Assembly: GCA_958510825.1 (NCBI GenBank)
Contig: OY294045.1
Coordinates: 93,308,988 to 93,372,987 of the forward strand
DNA length: 64,000 nucleotides
Direction: 5' to 3'
From: Brachypterus glaber
Lineage: Eukaryota; Arthropoda; Insecta; Coleoptera; Kateretidae
Within the stretch, counting starts at the first letter, position 1. Each line of letters begins with the position of its first letter. The position numbers and the translations under genes are program-made. Positions 11,155 to 23,935 of the stretch are shown here, in pieces. The notes below the pieces were generated by a model, which was not told where the DNA came from, did no database searches, and was given only the letters and a program-made list of their open reading frames with translations.

Positions 11155-11513
11155 TAATTAAAGCCTTGCGTGTAAAGAACGTATCACATATCGATAACCA
11201 GAGGCCAGGAAATTGCGAGCTATTAGTCATCTTTTGTCATGTTTTTTAAATTTTGGCGTTGCTCTGTTCTACAGGGGGGACTGCCGTATTCCGTATTGCC
11301 GTGGCTTCTAATCAGTGTTGGATTGATGCGACGCTCATGAATGAAAAACAGCTCGCTAGTCCCCGGGGTATGTTCATAACAATAAAAATGTATGAACGGC
11401 ATATTAAAAAATTTCCGGCTTTTTAGTTTTTCTCTAATACCTAATATAAAAATAAAATAATCATTAGATTAGACTAGATTAGCTAAATACTTGCTTGAAT
11501 TTCATAATATCTA

Positions 11514-12196
11514 TGGTCTGTTTCTTCAAGCAAGATAGTAAATTAAAAATCGCACAGTGAATATTTTCAAAACAGATTCGAATATTGGATATGCGAATAT
11601 ACTGCCTAGTTTATTTTATAAAACGTAACTATAGTCTGTTTCATCAAGCAATAGGGTAAATTAAAAATCGCACAGTAAATATTTTCAAAACAGATTCGAA
11701 TATTGGATGTGCGAATATACTGCGTAGTTTATTTTATAAAACGTAACTATAGTCTGTTTCATCAAGCAATAAGGTAAATTAAAAATCGCACAGTAAATAT
11801 TTTCAAAACAGATTCGAATATTGGATATGCGAATATACTGCCTAGTTTATTTTATAAAACGTAACTATACTCTGTTTCATCAAGCAATAGGGTAAATTAA
11901 AAATCGCACAGTAAATATTTTCAAAACAGATTCGAATATTGGATGTGCGAATATACTGCGTAGTTTATTTTATAAAACGTAACTATAGTCTGTTTCATCA
12001 AGCAATAGGGTAAATTAAAAATCGCACAGTAAATATTTTCAAAACAGATTCGAATATTGGATGTGCGAATATACTGCGTAGTTTATTTTATAAAACATAA
12101 CTATATTCTATACACAAACATATACTATTAAAACCTGTTCTAAAGATATTTACTGTGCGGTTTTTAATTTACTATCTTGCTTGAAAAAACAGACCA
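11514..12196. mobile_element. TGGTCTGTTT MITE with five tandem copies of its left arm
   Basis: TIRs TGGTCTGTTT(C)TTCAAGCAAG sit next to TA on both sides. The standard family member is about 210 bp. Here the left 118 bp (from GTCTGTTTCATCAAGCAA to TTATAAAACGTAAC) is repeated about five times head to tail before the right arm appears. Units start near 11510, 11628, 11746, 11864 and 11982 and differ by a few bases. Confidence 0.85.
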
Positions 12197-13026
12197 TAGC
12201 ATTCATTTAAAAATTAAGGACAGTCAATTTACTACTAAAAAAATTGAAAAAAACTTTAATCTCAAAAATACATATAATACATATATTCTAAATAGAAGCA
12301 TAATATGCATTATATGAATATTGCTGAATATGCATTTTAAATTACCAAGAACATGTTAACTGTTAACAGTTATAGCCCCAAAGTATAAAACAAAATTTTT
12401 ACGGCATCATTAAAAAAACATTTTTTTATTCGATTGATTCTAAAAGAGACACTTTTTGTTCATGTTTTACGGACGAAAAGTTACTTTTTTTCGCCCGCTA
12501 ACTAAAACTTGTTATTTTTAAGCTTTCTAAAAGAATATTTTTTACCTTTACTGTAATATTTATAAAGAAATATGACCTTTAGGTCACTTTTGGTCTTGAA
12601 CTAACTATTCTTTTTGACCAGATACAGTTATTATAATCATTTCATACATTTCATAACCTCAAAATATATGTTAACTGATTAATCTGTATTCATCCACTAA
12701 AATAAATTAAAAACACAAAATTTCAATTGTAAAATCAATTTCAATATTTATAATATTCATAGAACGGTTCAGAAGTATTACTATTTTCATAACAGACCCA
12801 TTTTAACAGAAATTATTCACCAAGCTATAGCTTTTTTAATTTGAAAATGAAACCGCAAGCAAAAGAAACGATTCAATTGTTTTTTTAGCGATTTGATTGG
12901 ATAGCAATTTGTCATGGATAACTAGATAAGTAATAAAACACTAAAAAGAAATACTTTTTGCAATTTAAAATTAAGTATATTTTAATAATTTATTATTTAT
13001 TAGTAACAATCGAATAAAAAATATTG
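12197..13026. other. Unassigned A+T-rich intron DNA
   Basis: No repeat shared elsewhere in the window, no credible reading frame, no RNA-like fold was noticed. Confidence 0.5.
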
Positions 13027-13157
13027 TATAATACACGGGCAAAAACTTAAATTTCGATTTCGTAGGTTCATTACCCTCGGGCTGGCCCGATCGGCCGGCC
13101 CTCCGCTTCTAAAAACCTACTCAATCAAAAAACTTAACTTTTTGCCCTTGTATTATA
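13027..13157. mobile_element. Hairpin MITE, about 130 bp
   Basis: Arms TATAATACACGGGCAAAAAC and complement enclose a G+C-rich centre (GATCGGCCGGCC). TA lies at both outer edges. Confidence 0.6.
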
Positions 13158-13454
13158 AATAACTATTTTCTTCCCTACTTTTAAAATACCAAATGGAATC
13201 CATAAACTTAAGTATTGCCTAAGTCGAAATAAGTTAATCTTAAATAAGTTTTTATTGGTAAATACTTTTTTTAAAATATTAATCTTTGCAGAAAACCGGT
13301 GCAAATAAAAAACTCACAGTTTCATCGAAACCTGTAAGACTAGCCTGAAAACTTTTAACTAAAAACGTAAAGGGTAAAGTTCTTTGGTATAAAGTTAAAA
13401 GGGAATATATCTTTAATTTTTAACCAACTTCAAAAAAAGGAGGAGGTCATCAAT

Positions 13455-13836
13455 TCGATACCCCCAAGCAACAAAGCCGTAACTCATATATTGTCATTTT
13501 TCATGACAGCTAAATTTTTAAAATATATTTTTTTGTTATTTAAGGGTAGGAAATGATTGAAGTGGAAAAGGAAGGCATGTGATACATCATTTGAAAGCTT
13601 ATAAAATTCTCTATTAAACTGTATAAGTATTTATTGTTTGGACTTTTGTTGTTTCTGATAATATTCGAGTTTAGAATTTCTTGCTTTAGTGTTTTTAGGT
13701 AAACTTTTGGTTAAAATGGCCTGTGGAGTAATCTGAGTAGTACCACCATGTGTGTCTTTTTTCAAGGGATTTACTTATGAGAATAACTCAAAATAGGTCT
13801 AACTTGAGTTACAACCTTGTTGCATGGGAGTGTCGA
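13455..13836. mobile_element. TCGA-end MITE, copy 1 (382 bp)
   Basis: TIRs TCGATACCCCCAAGCAACAA and the complement of TTGTTGCATGGGAGTGTCGA. It shares length and interior with copies at 54908 and 58875. Non-coding. Confidence 0.75.
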
Positions 13837-13849
13837 ATTCGACGTGTGA

Positions 13850-14300
13850 CTTTTTTTTTATTTTTAATGTTAGATCACGCATAACTTTAGAACGGATGAA
13901 CAGAATTGGATAAAACTTTTTGCAACTTAAAGTTGGCATTCTTGAAGTGGTTCCGTTTCAATTTGACGTTCGGATAATGCCGGGTAAGCCGGATAATTAA
14001 GTTAAATCTAATAATTTTAACGCAATTTCACTTAAAAAGTTTAACCACCTATAACTTTTGTTTTTGGAGGGATTACTTTTAAAAACAATAGGGATCTTCC
14101 CCTCATAGAACTTGATATTTTTTGAAAATGAAAATTTCGAGCCGATAGGATTATTCGTTCTTGAGGTATCGTGTCTACAAAAAACGTGACATCGGACAGG
14201 CGGACGGGCAGACGGATATTTTCAAAGTTTTTTATTTTTTCATGAAACACATTTGTATCCAAGAGTTTTTGACTAGGGCGTTTTTAGGCGATTGTGGGAA
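13850..14300. repeat. Dispersed repeat with GGACGG-type tract
   Basis: Contains CACCTATAACTTTTGTTTTT, then GGCGGACGGGCAGACGGATA and TTTTTTCATGAAACA. The same order recurs at about 62935-63260. Likely another non-autonomous DNA family; ends not resolved. Confidence 0.5.
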
Positions 14301-14499
14301 ATTCGAAATTACCGTATAATACTATTCTATCGCTACGCGCTGTGAATAGTATAATAACAAATTCTAGTAGACATTGGATGAATATTTTTAGTTATTTTTG
14401 TAATAGGGGGCTTATAAAAAACAGCACTCTCTTGTGTAATAGAATGTTTATAAAAAACAACATCCTCTTGTTTTCATCTGACACTCAGAAAATGTCATT

Positions 14500-15215
14500 G
14501 TAATTTTAATACTAAATTTTATTTGTAAATACATATTTGTTATTTATATCGCTACCATTGGTATTTAATACTTTACTTGTGATATTAAATACTGCAATGT
14601 GTGTATTATATACAAAATGTTGTCACTAACATAGAGACCGTGCTGATACATTTGAATCCCCACGCAACATGTGTTTCTTAATACCAGCATGTTATAGCAA
14701 AAATTACTGTAAGATTTGGTAAATCATATCATACTTATAGTATAGTATACTTTGAGTTGTTGTTAAGTTGTATTACTGATCTAGTTTAAAGTATGTTACA
14801 GTATTCTGAAAAATTAACAACCGATAAATAATACCAACATTTTGATTGGTAATAATATAAAGATTGCAACCACACACAATTACACACTGATAAAATAATC
14901 GATCCTTTTTTTACTTTTCTTTGTATTATTACTAATCAAAATTTTGGTATTATTTACCGATTGTTATTTTACTAAATACTGTAACATACTTTAAACTAGA
15001 TCAATAACACAACAACTACAACTTAAAGTATACCAAACTATAACTGTGATATAATTTACCAAATGTTACAGTATTAATAAACACAAGTTGCGTGGGGAAC
15101 CAAATGTACCAGCACAGTCTATATGTTAGTATGAAAACATTTTGTATACAATACACACATTGCAGTATTTAATATCCCAAGTAAAGTATTAAATACCAAT
15201 GGTGGCGATATAAAT
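14500..15215. mobile_element. 0.67-kb palindromic (foldback) element
   Basis: Arms of about 320 bp are inverted copies, e.g. ATCGCTACCATTGGTATTTA near 14549 and its complement near 15205, closing on a 100-bp centre at about 14880. The left arm alone recurs at 21955-22315, next to the MITE array. Confidence 0.8.
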
Positions 15216-15244
15216 AAAAAATGTGTATTTATTTTTTATATATT

Positions 15245-15497
15245 ACATGTTTGTTTAACCTCGTACTATTCTACTTAATTAAGCATCCCCTAAGTCCAGG
15301 ACTTGTGTGGGCTAGTAGTAGAGGGAACCACCGGCTTATACTGACTTTCGAAGCAGTTTTTATAGGGAGTGTCCGCTTCACTTACACTTTCGCCAAATTT
15401 CAATTATTAATTAACTGAAACAGGCAAATCGGAGCTCACGCTAGTTGTAGTAGACTTGTCATGTATAGACGCGGTAGACCACTACACCAATCCTCCC
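15245..15497 (-). mobile_element. tRNA-derived SINE, copy 1
   Basis: Read on the minus strand it starts GGGAGGATTGGTGTAGTGG, a tRNA-like 5' end with box A, followed by the same 200-bp body as the copies at 31955 and 33274. Box B is damaged in this copy. Confidence 0.75.
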
Positions 15498-16599
15498 AAC
15501 AAATAACATTCATTATTGCCTGTCCCCTTACAAAGCATTAATCTTTGGAATAAATATTTTTGTTTAAAAACTTTTCCAAAAATTTTGTTCCCTTTTTGGT
15601 TTGTTTTTGAGTTTTTGATGTGAATTTGCTACCACCTCTCCAATTTAATTCCAATTACCAAGTTAAATATAAATTAATCTTTTTCCTTTTTTATGTTTAA
15701 CTACTTTTTTGCAGTTTAAAGATAATTCCTTTAGTCTGTTTGGAATATAGTTTGGATTATTTTATGATAGATGTCCCAGATTTTTATTCAATTTTAAATT
15801 TTAGATTTCATTAATTTATTTTATTTTAACTTTTTGTAGTTTTTTTTTTGTTTAAATTTTTAAGATTTTATAAAAATAATATAGTTAAGGTCAGTATGAC
15901 ATTTCTAATAATGTGTACTCAAGTTAATTTGTTTATAAATTTAAAAAGTAAGTTTTTCTAAAAGGAATTGTACCATTTTCAACCTAATTTTTCATTACTC
16001 GTAGCTTGAAAATGACTTTATGTTAAAAAAGTCGAAACAATTGTCGCTGTAATGTTTGTTTAACAATAAATTTATATTTTGGAGAGATAAAATTTTTTCT
16101 ATGGTTTATTTAAATCAAGTCCAATATGAGTAAGGATCAAGAATTTCTTAATTTAAATAACATTCAGTATTAAAAATACAACAAAATTTTTTGAGTGAAG
16201 GTAAACTTGCAGTTGCTCTTTGGACTATAAGTTATAGTCTATAACAGTTCCTTAGAGAGCTGCAGTCCAGAGTTGGGACTTAAGCGAACTCAATACTGTC
16301 CACGACAGGTAATCTTCCGGTAAGAGGCTCAACTCTTATCTGTATCGGAAGTTAGAAACCGGCTTAAAGCCTAGTAAAGTTTTCATGTGCAAAGTTTGGC
16401 AGAATTAAGTAAAGTCTGAATCAAATGTTTTAATTAAAAGCATAGCGTATACAGGGTGGTCCCCTTATCTTAAAAATCCTTAATAATATAAAGTGAGCAA
16501 CTGATTTCTTGTATGATAATTAATAATAATAATAATCATAATTGTTTGATAATTATAATTTGATTATTTTGATGGCTATACTATACACGGTGTATTTGA
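15498..16599. other. Unassigned, mostly A+T-rich
   Basis: Contains a G+C-richer patch at 16200-16380 with short inverted segments (GGACTATAAGTTATAGTC), otherwise featureless. No gene supported. Confidence 0.45.
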
Positions 16600-17127
16600 A
16601 ATAGGGTCATATATCATAAAATATGAAAAAAAGTTTCTATAAACATATGATGACATTGTATGGAATGTATATGCTTCAAAGTGTCCTGCATGTTAAAAAA
16701 CATGAACATGAATTTCTCACTTGTGGAGAGGTAAATAGGTACGTCACCAGAAGTGAGAATGTTTTATATGTCCCTGCATATAATTACCTTCAAGTAAAAA
16801 ATGGACCCACTATGACGTCCATAAGGCTATTCAACAATTTACCCCAAGACTTAAAGAACATTGGCAGCTTCAGACAATTTAAATCTGCAGCAAAAACATT
16901 TTTTAAACAAAATTGTTTCTATTCTATTAAAGAATTTTTAGATAAAAAGTTTTAATGTTTTTTTAGATATGTATTTTTTTTTTTAAATGTGCATGTATTA
17001 CATGTAATGTGTTTTTTTCTTTTTTTAATTATTTATATTTTTGTGACATTTATTCTTTGTAAATATGACTTTGTCCTAAACTTTCGTCTTATGGAAATAA
17101 AGTATTATTATTATTATTATTATTATA
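16600..17127 (+). pseudogene. LINE 3' end: ORF2 C-terminus and (ATT)n tail
   Basis: About 110 residues end SIRLFNNLPQDLKNIGSFRQ, FKSAAKTFFKQNCFYSIKEF, the C-terminal tail of a Jockey/CR1-type ORF2. This is followed by a 3' UTR with ATAAAG and (ATT)n at 17103-17126. It is a different family from the 34.8-kb LINE. 5' truncated; no catalytic domain. Confidence 0.75.
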
Positions 17128-17830
17128 TGTCCAAAAATGCGTCGTAAGGGAGCTACGCCCCTTTGAAAGTAGCTGAAAAATTCGGTTTTTATTTAATAAC
17201 TCAGGGACCCTTTGAGATGTAGCAACGAGATTTTGCACGTAAACTTATCTTAATAAGGTTCATCTTTGTGTTATTTTTATTTACTTATTTTAACCAGGGG
17301 CTTGCGAAACGGGGGGGCCTTATTAGTTTTTGTCCAAAACTGTTTACTGTGTAACTTTTTTGTAATTTTATTTTTGGTATATGATTTCTTAGATCAATAT
17401 ACATCAAAAAGTTACTCTTGAATGATGCCGAAAGAATGTGCGTTAAAAACTAAGAAAAAAACTTATATACAGGTACTTCCAAAAATCAATCCTAAGGGAG
17501 CTATGGTCTCCTAAAAATGAACCATTTTTAAAGGGCCATAGTAGTGATTTTTTATGTATTTTGACCCGAGGAATCATATTCTAAAAATAAAATTACAAAA
17601 AAGTTACACAGAAAAACGTTTGGGGCCAAAAACTGATAAGCCCTCCCCGTTTCGCACACCACTGGTTAAAATAAGTACATGAAAATAATATGTGAAGATG
17701 GGCCTTATTAAGATTAGTTCACGAGCGAAACCTCGTTGCTATGCCTCAAAAAGTTATTATGTAAATAATTCTATGACTACACCGAAAACGCGTAGATATA
17801 ACTTAGCTAATTTTTGCATAAACTAACCTT
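17128..17830. repeat. Imperfect inverted repeat, foldback element
   Basis: Left arm features (AAGGGAGCTACGCCCCTTT, GGGGCTTGCGAAACGGGG) reappear inverted near 17620-17790 (CCCCGTTTCGCACACCACTG). Divergence between arms is high, so this is an old copy. Confidence 0.55.
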
Positions 17831-18105
17831 TAAAGGACCATTCTGTAGTAAGGTGGGTGACATACCACGTTGACATTTAATTTTTTACTGCATTCAAATT
17901 TATTTATAATCACGTGAAACTTTACTACATAAACAATAGACATGTCTTTATTCTAAAGGGTGAAAATAAACAAACTGCATTAGCTTAAAAAAATATATAT
18001 TGCTTTTTAAAAGATTGCATACTGAAAATATATATATGTCCCAAATATTGCCAGGGTACTGGCAATAATGGTAAAAAAACAAACTTACTAATTTAACTAT
18101 AACTA

Positions 18106-21100
18106 TGGTCTGTTTTTTCAAGCAAGATAGTAAATTAAAAATCGCACAGTAAATATTTTTACAACAGGTTTAAATAGTATATGTTTGTGTATAGAATATA
18201 GTTAAGTTTTATAAAATAAACTACGCAGTATATTCGCACATCCAATATTCGAATCTGTTTTGAAAATATTCACTCTGCGATTTTTAATTTACTATCTTGC
18301 TTGAAGAAACAGACCATATAACATAATAAGAAAATATTGTGGCACAATAAGAATTTCAGCTGTTTTTAGGTACAATTTCGGCACTTAAATAAAAATTTTG
18401 TCGTTTCATCATCTTTACAGGCATCTTTTCGAAATAACAGATATATTGGCAGAGCCACAGACGAGGAACTAACTAGTTTAAGAGGGGGCAATATTAGGAA
18501 CATGAAAATAATTGGCTCACCCACCTTATTATGGTCTGTTTCATCAAGCAAGATAGTAAATTAAAAATCGCACAGTAAATATTTTTACAACAGGTTTAAA
18601 TAGTATATGTTTGTGTATAGAATATAGTTAAGTTTTATAAAATAAACTACGCAGTATATTCGCACATCCAATATTCGAATCTGTTTTGAAAATATTCACT
18701 CTGCGATTTTTAATTTACTAGCTTGCTTGAAGAAACACACCATATAACATAATAAGAAAATATTGTGGCACAATAAGAATTTCAGCTGTTTTTAGGTACA
18801 ATTTCGGCACTTAAATAACAATTTTTTCGTTTTTAGTAAATCCCACGCACTTTTTATGTACGTGTCAATTACAATGTCATATCGGCCTGGCAATTTTCTT
18901 TAAACAAAAATGAGAGCCAAATTTTTTAGTTATACTGGATATAGATAGGTACATCATCAAGAGGGGGCAATATTAGGAACATGACAATAATTGGCTCACC
19001 CACCTTATTATGGTCTGTTTCATCAAGCAAGATAGTAAATTAAAAATCGCACAGTAAATATTTTTACAACAGGTTTGAATAGTATATTTTTGTGTATAGA
19101 ATATAGTTAAGTTTTATAAAATAAACTACGCAGAATATTCGCACATCCAATATTCGAATCTGTTTTAAAAATATTCACTCTGCGATTTTTAATTTACTAT
19201 CTTGCTTGAAGAAACAGACCATATAACATAATAAGAAAATATTGTGGCACAATAAGAATTTCAGCTGTTTTTAGGTACAATTTCGGCACTTAAATAAAAA
19301 TTTTGTCGTTTCATCATCTTTACAGGCATCTTTTCGAAATAACAGATATATTGGCAGAGCCACAGACGAGGAACTAACTAGTTTAAGAGGGGGCAATATT
19401 AGGAACATGAAAATAATTGGCTCACCCACCTTATTATGGTCTGTTTCATCAAGCAAGATAGTAAATTAAAAATCGCACAGTAAATATTTTTACATCAGGT
19501 TTGAATAGTATATGTTTGTGTATAGAATATAGTTACGTTTTATAAAATAAACTACGCAGTATATTCGGACATACAATATTCGAATCTGTTTTGAAAATAT
19601 TCACTGTGTGATTTTTAATTTACTATCTTGCTGGAAAAAACAGACCATAGTTTGTACCCACTTCAAGTAATGTCATAATGTCAGCGATTATATTTCACGT
19701 TTATTAAAAAAATATATTGAGTAGGCAGGTGCACGTATTTTATCTAAAAGCTTTTTTATAAATTAGTTTTATAGAAGATATTGAATATCATTAAAGAGAA
19801 AGGCCTAAACGTTTTTAAAAAGCTGACATTTCAGCGTGTACAAATTAACAATCGGTAAATAATACCAACATTTTGATTATGGTACGTTTCATCCAGCAAG
19901 ATAGTAAATTAAAAATCGCACATTGAATATTTTTACAACAGGTTTGAATAGTATATGTTTGTGTGTAGAATATAGTTAAGTTTTATAAAATAAACTACGC
20001 AGTATATTCGCACATACAATATTCGAATCTGTTTTGAAAATATTCACTGTGCGATTTTTAATTTACTATCTTGCTTGAAGAAACAGACCATATAACATAA
20101 TAAGAAAATATTGTGGCACAATAAGAATTTCAACTGTTTTTAGGTACAATTTCGGCACTTAAATAACAATTTTGTCGTTTTTAGTAAATCCCACGCACTT
20201 TTTATGTACGTGTCGATTACAATGTCATATTGGCCTGGCAATTTTCTTTAAACAAAAATGAGAGCCAAATTTTTTAGTTATACTGGATATAGATAGGTAC
20301 ATCATCAAGAGGGGCAATATTAGGAACATGACAATAATTGGCTCACCCACCTTATTATGGTCTGTTTCATCAAGCAAGATAGTAAATTAAAAATCGCACA
20401 GTAAATATTTTTACAACAGGTTTGAATAGTATATTTTTGTGTATAGAATATAGTTAAGTTTTATAAAATAAACTACGCAGAATATTCGCACATCCAAGAT
20501 TCGAATCTGTTTTGAAAATATTCACTCTGCGATTTTTAATTTACTATCTTGCTTGAAGAAACAGACCATATAACATAATAAGAAAATATTGTGGCACAAT
20601 AAGAATTCCAACTGTTTTTAGGTACAATTTCGGCACTTAAATAACAATTTTGTCGTTTCATCATCTTTACAGGCATCTTTTCGAAATAACAGTTATATTG
20701 GCAGAGCCACAGACGAGGAACTAACGAGTTTAAGAGGGGTCAATAAATCGCACAATATTCGAATCTGTTTTGAAAATATTCACTGTGCGATTTTTAATTT
20801 ATTATCTTGCTTGAAGAAACAGACCATATAACATAATAAGAAAATATTGTGGCACAATAAGAATTTCAACTGTTTTTAGGTACAATTTCGGCACTTAAAT
20901 AACAATTTTGTCGTTTTTAGTAAATCCCACGCACTTTTTATGTACGTGTCGATTACAATGTCATATCGGCCTGGCAATTTTCTTTAAACAAAAATGAGAG
21001 CAAATTTTTTAGTTATACTGGATATAGATAGGTACATCATCAAGAGGGGGCAATATTAGGAACATGACAATAATTGGCTCACCCACCTTATTATGGTCTG

Positions 21101-21778
21101 TTTCATCAAGCAAGATAGTAAATTAAAAATCGCACAGTAAATATTTTTACATCAGGTTTGAATAGTATGTGTTTGTGTATAGAATATAGTTACGTTTTTT
21201 AAAATAAACTACGCAGTACATTCGCACATCCAAGATTCGAATCTGTTTTGAAAATATTCACTGTGCGATTTTTAATTTACTATCTTGCTTAAAGAAACAC
21301 ACCATATAACATAATAAGAAAATATTGTGGCATAATAAGAATTTCAGCTGTTTTTAGGTACAATTTCGGCACTTAAATAACAATTTTGTCGTTTTTAGTA
21401 AATCCCACGCACTTTTTATGTACGTGTCGATTACAATGTCATATCGGCCTGGCAATTTTCTTTAAACAAAAATGAGAGCCAAATTTTTTAGTTATACTGG
21501 ATATAGATAGGTACATCATCAAGAGGGGCAATATTAGGAACATGACAATAATTGGCTCACCCACCTTATTATGGTCTGTTTCATCAAGCAAGATAGTAAA
21601 TTAAAAATCGCACAGTAAATATTTTTACAACAGGTTTAAATAGTATATGTTTGTGTATAGAATATAGTTACGTTTTATAAAATAAACTACGCAGTATATT
21701 CGCACATCCAATATTCGAATCTGTTTTGAAAATATTCACTGTGCGATTTTTAATTTACTATCTTGCTTGAAAAAACAG
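18106..21778. repeat. Satellite-like array built on the TGGTCTGTTT MITE
   Basis: Eight full and one half MITE copies lie in one orientation series, starting near 18106, 18532, 19010, 19437, 19877, 20357, 20746 (right half only), 21091 and 21569. Most are separated by one of two spacers. Spacer A contains GCAGAGCCACAGACGAGGAA; spacer B contains AAATCCCACGCACTTTTTAT. Both end TTGGCTCACCCACCTTATTA. A third spacer (19650-19876) repeats after 21779. Repeated spacers show the array grew by unequal exchange, not by independent insertions. Identical short frames at 18366 and 19271 are non-coding. Confidence 0.85.
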
Positions 21779-22320
21779 TAATTCAAGTAATGTCATAATG
21801 TCAGCGATTATATTTCACGTTTATTAAAAAAATATATTGAGTAGGCAGGTGCACGTATTTTATCTAAAAGCTTTTTTATAAATTAATTTTATAGAAGATA
21901 TTGAATATCATTAAAGAGAAAGGCCTAAACGTTTTTAAAAAGCTGAAATTTCGGCGTGTACACTCAGAAAATGTCATTCTAATTCTAATTCTAATTTTAT
22001 TTGTAAATACATATTTGTTATTTATATCGCCACCATTGGTATTTAATACTTTACTTGTGATATTAAATACTGCAATGTGTGTATTGTATACAAAATGTTG
22101 TCATACTAACATAGAGACCGTGCTGGTACATTTGAATCCCCAAGCAACATGTGTTTATTAATACTAGCATGTTATAGTAAAAATTACTGTAACATTTGTT
22201 AAAGCATATCACACCTATAGTATGGTTTAAATTGAGTTATTGTTAAGATGTATTACTGATCTAGTTTAAAGTATGTTACAGTATTCAGAAAAATTAACAA
22301 TGGTAAATAATACCAAAATT
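21779..22320. repeat. Spacer C copy and half of the 14.5-kb palindrome
   Basis: 21779-21955 repeats 19660-19840; 21955-22315 repeats 14460-14850. The array border therefore coincides with a half copy of the palindromic element. Confidence 0.7.
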
Positions 22321-22361
22321 TTAATAGACGTAGTCCAGTCAAATAAAAAATGTAAATTGCA

Positions 22362-22634
22362 ATAAATGTACACGGGCTGATATTTTAAAGGGTAGTAGTG
22401 GATGGTAACAGAACACTCCTGTTAGTTTTTCACCGGGTGACTTGCGTAAGGGGTGTCCGCTATCTTGAATTTTGGGGGTGAGTTGTTTAATATGCGCCTT
22501 ACGATAAAAATGCATACCCCTAAAATTCAAGATAGCGGACACCCTTTACGCAAATCACCAGGTGAAAAACTGACGGGTGTATTCTATTACCATCCACTAC
22601 TACCCTTTAAAATATCAGCCCGTGTACATTTATT
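22362..22634. mobile_element. Foldback MITE, about 270 bp
   Basis: Arms of about 120 bp, from AATAAATGTACACGGGCTGA to GGGTGTCCGCTATCTTGAAT, are inverted copies. A related left half is at 60490-60591, where a hAT element has inserted. Confidence 0.8.
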
Positions 22635-22659
22635 CAATTCAATGATGATAAAAAAGTGA

Positions 22660-22810
22660 AAATCTGAAAAAAAAGGGGGGGTACACTACTGCGTTTTGGA
22701 CGTCCTTTAGAGGGTGGGGGTCTGGAAATCGGACAAAATCGGACAAGCAGGGGGGTTGTCTGAAATTCCGGAATTTTCGCGGTCGTCTTTTATGGACGGC
22801 CCCTGATGTA
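22660..22810. repeat. G/C-run rich fragment, possible Harbinger end
   Basis: On the minus strand it begins near GGGGCCGTCCATAAAAGACG, resembling GGGGCTGTCC TIRs seen at 34297. Only one end is present because a LINE abuts it. Confidence 0.35.
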
Positions 22811-22815
22811 CTATT

Positions 22816-23612
22816 TCGAAAAGAATAGAATAGAATAGAATAGAATAGAATAGAATAGTTTATTTGTGTTAAATTGATTACACGCGTTAAATTTATAATA
22901 CATGGTTTAAACATAATAATTAAAAATAGATAAAGACAAATTAGTGTACAAAAAAAAAAAAACATACACATACACATACAAAATAAATACCATATCAGAG
23001 ATGATAATATATAAATATATGATACACAAGAAAAAAGAATTAAATAATTTAAAAACAAATGCAAGTTAATAATCAAATACATTTAAAAATACACCCAGAA
23101 GCATATCTAAGATTACCAAAATTTAATTAAAAATAATCAAATTACATATCGTTAAAATTATTGGATAAAAAGTCTTCAAAACTATAAAATGCTTTAGATG
23201 CCAAGTAATTTTTAATGGTTTTTTTAAAACAAACTTTTTCCAATTGTCTCACTTCAAGAGGCAGAACATTGAAAAACTTTGAAGCATGGTATTTAATGCC
23301 AGTCTGATTTCTATTTAACCTAGTATATGCGGGACATATATTTTGATTTGACCTTGTATTGCTATTATGAGTGTTGTATTTCATAGGGTTACATTTTAAG
23401 TAAAACAGACAGTCCAATATATACAAACAAGGTAAGGTGAGAATATTAAGGGATATAAAGTAAGTTTTGCAGTCCTCTCTATACCCAATACCAGCTAGAA
23501 TTCTAACTGCCCGTCTCTGTAATTTAAAAATGCGACCCATAATACATGAGTGCCCCCAAGCTAAAAGACCATATACCAAAACTGACTGGAATAAAGCAAA
23601 GTAGGCAGCAGC
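22816..23612 (-). pseudogene. Truncated copy of the 34.8-kb LINE family
   Basis: The C-terminal 145 residues of ORF2 (from MVYGLLAWGHS) are identical to those of the full copy, with the same 3' UTR and a (TTCTA)n tail at 22817-22858. The 5' truncation is at about 23612. Relative to this copy, the full copy lacks about 42 bp of its 3' UTR between two GTA triplets. Near identity means recent retrotransposition. Confidence 0.9.
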
Positions 23613-23654
23613 TATGCGACAAATGGAGTTACTGCTTTTTAGCGTAGTAGGGCA

Positions 23655-23935
23655 GTATAGGAAATAGTTATTTATGGAACTAGGTTCGGTTTACCCATGA
23701 GTGCCATACAAGGTTTTATCCAATAAATAGCTTAGGAATTCATATTTTTATTACAAATTTTAATGACATTTACAAGAAAATAATTTTACAAGTGAAAGTT
23801 GAGTGGGTAAAATAAATAATTATCCACTCAATAAAGTAAAAGCCACGCGGGGGTTATTATTGAGTTTATCTATTTAAAATAAAGCTGGTTATTGTAGTTT
23901 ATCTGTATGTATTGGATAAATGCATTTTATTTACT
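23655..23935 (+). repeat. Dispersed repeat R, copy 1
   Basis: Shares GGTTTACCCATGAGTGCCAT, a self-complementary TGAGTGGGT...ATCCACTCA, AAAGCCACGCGGGGGTTATT and GTATGTATTGGATAAA with copies at 40143, 50095 and 51045. Confidence 0.7.

Noticed and set aside
11514..12196. CRISPR-like or other spaced direct-repeat array
   Set aside because: The repeats are head to tail without unique spacers, bounded by MITE TIRs in a eukaryotic intron.
18366..19456. Two identical 61-residue frames as a duplicated gene
   Set aside because: They run from spacer A into the MITE of the array and are identical because the array unit was duplicated.
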